NCBI GenBank assembly: GCA_030691665.1
Contig: JAUYDU010000094.1
Span: 1 to 5,236 of the forward strand
Reading direction: 5' to 3'
DNA: 5,236 nt
From: Chloroflexota bacterium
GTDB lineage: Bacteria; Chloroflexota; Dehalococcoidia; SM23-28-2
The translations under genes were made by a program, and so were the position numbers. Below the pieces are notes generated by a model, which ran no database searches, was not told the DNA's origin, and worked only from the letters and a program-made list of their open reading frames with translations. The number at the start of each line of letters is the position of its first letter. Positions within the stretch are counted from its first letter, which is position 1. Of the stretch, positions 4,239 to 5,236 are shown in pieces.

Positions 4239-5236
4239 TTGCCCGGAAAGCCATCCCGGGCGCGATTTGTTCCCAAACTCGCGCCCCAGGGGAGACTTCA
4301 CGGCATTGACTCTCCGCCAGGTCTCCTCGTCAATATCCGCCGTACCCTCCATCTCTCCCTGGCCCTTCTCCTGGCGGGAGCGGTGTTGCTCTTCCTTCTC
4401 TTCGGCCCGCCGAAGCCGGGGTCCGGGGGCGCCGACACCCCCGGCCTCCTGGTCACGGACGGCCCTTCGGCTCCACTCAGGGCAGGCCTGCCCCTTGATG
4501 GAGTCCACTCCACCGACGGCCTGCCCCTCGACGGAGACCACGCCACCGGCGGCGCTGGCGAGAGCATCAGCGCGGCCGCCCTCTCCGTCTCAGCGGCGCC
4601 GCAGCCCATCCCCATCGTCCTGCACGAAGACGGGCTGACCACGAGCACGGTTGCCACTGCCGCTACGGTCAACGAAGCGCTGGCCCAGAAGGGCATCGTG
4701 GTCGAGCCCGTCGACTACCTCTTCCCCTCCGGCGGGAGCCCCATCACCGCCGGAACCCACATCTATATCTACCATGCTCGGCAGGTCTCCCTATCGGTCG
4801 ATGGCGATGATACGACGCTCTACAGTCGCCTGGGCACGGTGGGGGAGGTCCTGAAAGAGGCGAACGTTTCCCTGAGCCCCCAGGATCGCGTCGAGCCGCC
4901 GCTGGATGCCCCCATCGAGGACGGATTGGCCATCAGCGTCGTGCGAGTGCTGGAGCAGCCTGAGGCCAGTGAGGAGGTCATACCCCGCTCCGTGATCTAC
5001 CAGGACGATCCCACCATGGACGTCGGCCAGTATGCCATGCTGGACGCGGGCGCCGACGGCCTCATCCGCCGCGAGTACCGGGTCGTCTACGAGAACGGGC
5101 AGGAAATAGAACGAGAGCTGCTGAGCGAGGGGGAGGAGCCGCCTCGCGACCAGCTCGTCGCCCAGGGAACGAAGCCGGTGAACATCGTTCAAACGCCGGC
5201 CGGCGCCGTCCGCTACGACTACTCGCTGGGGGTGTA
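4239..5236 (+). CDS. Membrane-anchored DUF348/G5 domain cell-wall protein, partial
   Basis: The frame is open to the window end (332 codons plus two bases), with no ATG or GTG before the hydrophobic segment. TTG 4239 is chosen for the GAGGAA before it; ATT 4305 is the alternative. Residues 34-35 are RR, then TLHLSLALLLAGAVLLFLLF (36-55) forms a signal anchor. A low-complexity Gly/Pro/Asp linker (57-120) holds an 11-residue repeat. Two ubiquitin-like DUF348 domains follow, at about 125-180 (TVNEALAQKGIVVEPVDYL) and 181-237 (TVGEVLKEANVSLSPQDRVE). A G5 domain at about 238-311 has the typical VIPRSVIYQDDPTMDVGQ start and VAQGTKPV end. This order is that of YabE/Rpf-like surface proteins, where G5 binds wall glycans and a C-terminal hydrolase or 3D domain usually follows; that part is outside the window. 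Location is inferred to be outside the membrane. Confidence 0.85.
   Translation, partial: MPGKPSRARFVPKLAPQGRLHGIDSPPGLLVNIRRTLHLSLALLLAGAVLLFLLFGPPKPGSGGADTPGLLVTDGPSAPLRAGLPLDGVHSTDGLPLDGDHATGGAGESISAAALSVSAAPQPIPIVLHEDGLTTSTVATAATVNEALAQKGIVVEPVDYLFPSGGSPITAGTHIYIYHARQVSLSVDGDDTTLYSRLGTVGEVLKEANVSLSPQDRVEPPLDAPIEDGLAISVVRVLEQPEASEEVIPRSVIYQDDPTMDVGQYAMLDAGADGLIRREYRVVYENGQEIERELLSEGEEPPRDQLVAQGTKPVNIVQTPAGAVRYDYSLGV
4241..4268 (+). terminator. Possible SRP RNA terminator overlapping the start of the G5 gene
   Basis: GCCCGG (4241-4246) pairs with CCGGGC (4256-4261) around a nine-base loop and is followed by GCGATTT. The T-run is short, so this is a weak candidate. If real, it overlaps the first codons of the downstream gene and bears on where that gene starts. 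Confidence 0.3.
4485..4550 (+). repeat. Imperfect 33-bp tandem repeat in the G5 protein linker
   Basis: Two in-frame 33-base units (4485-4517 and 4518-4550) agree at 28 of 33 positions and encode GLPLDGVHSTD and GLPLDGDHATG. They lengthen the extracellular linker between the membrane anchor and the first DUF348 domain. Confidence 0.8.

Noticed and set aside
3910..4254. A 114-codon minus-strand frame across the SRP RNA
   Set aside because: The region is accounted for by a structured RNA with a conserved tetraloop core and a plus-strand promoter.
4481..4492. GGCAGGCCTGCC, a perfect 12-base palindrome, as an operator
   Set aside because: It lies inside the coding linker at the edge of the tandem repeat and is explained by the codons there; no regulatory context.
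4791..5192. A 133-codon minus-strand frame at the right end
   Set aside because: The plus strand encodes DUF348 and G5 domains continuously across this stretch; the reverse frame is a codon-bias by-product.

Overview
The window looks like a piece of a GC-rich, probably chromosomal, Chloroflexota genome. The main reason is the tail of a DUF2298 (Chlor_Arch_YYY) membrane protein at the left edge, a family centred on Chloroflexi and Archaea, with a second orphan copy of that tail near position 900-1058. A large-type bacterial SRP RNA, a DUF348/G5 cell-wall protein and several GTG starts fit a bacterium of that kind. The phylum call is an inference from gene content, not from a marker tree.

Layout. 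1-68: 3' end of the DUF2298 gene (+). 122-862: class I SAM-dependent methyltransferase (+), with a consensus -35 box lying across the stop codon of the upstream gene. 882-1058: in-frame but headless DUF2298 C-terminus, read as a gene remnant. 1116-1714 (-): two small ATGA-overlapping genes of unknown function (the second DUF5647-like), driven by a clear extended -10 promoter placed almost on top of a GTG start. 1804-2619 (-): FabL/FabI-like short-chain dehydrogenase with the Y-x6-K spacing of enoyl-ACP reductases. 2704-2730: palindromic repeat. 2737-3618 (-): UTP-glucose-1-phosphate uridylyltransferase (galU).

3619-3925 is a 307-base divergent spacer. It holds the galU promoter, a compound palindromic element that seems to sit inside a second copy of the 2704-2730 repeat, and the promoter of the SRP RNA. 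3926-4200 (+): SRP RNA (ffs) with Alu and S domains. 4239-5236 (+, runs off the end): membrane-anchored protein with two DUF348 domains and a G5 domain.

Functionally, UDP-glucose supply (galU), a methyltransferase next to a multi-pass membrane protein, a fatty-acid-type reductase and a G5 wall protein suggest a cell-envelope neighbourhood, but no strict operon joins them. The most unusual parts are the nested palindromic element in the spacer, the duplicated DUF2298 tail around the methyltransferase, and the small overlapping gene pair.
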